Assembly: GCF_027111295.1 (NCBI RefSeq)
Contig: NZ_CP114287.1
Span: forward strand, 5,022,001 to 5,086,000
From: Flavobacterium gelatinilyticum
GTDB lineage: Bacteria; Bacteroidota; Bacteroidia; Flavobacteriales; Flavobacteriaceae
DNA: 64,000 nucleotides
Direction: 5' to 3'
Part shown: positions 63,969 through 64,000 of the stretch, one piece after another
Layout: every line of letters begins with the position of its first letter
Numbering within the stretch: the stretch's first letter is position 1
Program-made: the position numbers and the translations under genes
Notes under the pieces: generated by a model
What the model was told of the DNA's origin: nothing
The model's database searches: none
The model's input: the letters and a program-made list of their open reading frames with translations, nothing else

Positions 63969-64000
63969 ATTTGATTTACAATTCGTTACCGGCGCTGAAT

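Overview
The window looks like a chromosome segment of a Flavobacterium-type member of the Bacteroidota (Flavobacteriaceae). The evidence is low GC, a SusC/SusD outer-membrane pair, family-specific proteins (DUF3667, DUF3822 beside rsmD, OMP_b-brl_3), A-rich untranslated leaders with few Shine-Dalgarno sequences, and several copies of the Bacteroidota -7 promoter box TAnnTTTG. I saw no tRNA, rRNA operon, IS element, prophage or CRISPR array. The RNase P RNA gene lies at 56117-56441.

Layout. 1-4.6 kb: a lipoprotein fragment, DUF3667, a dienelactone-hydrolase-like enzyme, and an Lrp regulator divergent from ornithine aminotransferase (rocD). 4.7-13.0 kb: a minus-strand operon of susC, susD, arylsulfatase, a 39-residue membrane protein and a sterol-desaturase-family oxygenase. 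Its roughly 490-nt leader appears to encode a ten-residue peptide with three consecutive cysteines, followed by RNA arms that can pair in alternative ways. I read this as a sulfur-responsive attenuator on a sulfate-ester scavenging system.

13.4-34.2 kb: a nitrogen-respiration island. The minus strand carries nrfH-nrfA and the ResB/CcsA cytochrome c assembly pair. The plus strand carries two NarK-type transporters, a NarI-like b-type cytochrome, a molybdopterin nitrate reductase, a four-cluster ferredoxin, a Tat-type Rieske protein and a small membrane protein. These are followed by molybdenum cofactor genes (moeA, mobA, cobA, moaD, moeB-like, moaE, moaCB fusion, moaA). Both arms start from promoters with an FNR/CRP-like TGAT-N4-ATCA site placed about 42-43 nt upstream of the predicted start. 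Together the genes can take nitrate to nitrite to ammonium.

34.3-64 kb: mostly housekeeping genes: a thioredoxin-like protein, an ABC-F ATPase, pyrR/pyrB, rnz, pdxH, a sixA-ppk-ppx polyphosphate cluster, dnaX, small lipoproteins (BON, LysM), rnpB, a dicarboxylate symporter, a two-component system divergent from an outer-membrane barrel protein, rsmD and DUF3822. Intergenic regions carry hairpin terminators and short interspersed repeats.

Two genes, narK at 19664-19673 and dnaX at 50466-50475, are interrupted in frame at runs of exactly ten A, each followed by GCTGA. In dnaX the site matches the classical A-AAA-AAG slippery context for gamma/tau production. In narK it could be slippage, phase variation or a sequencing error.
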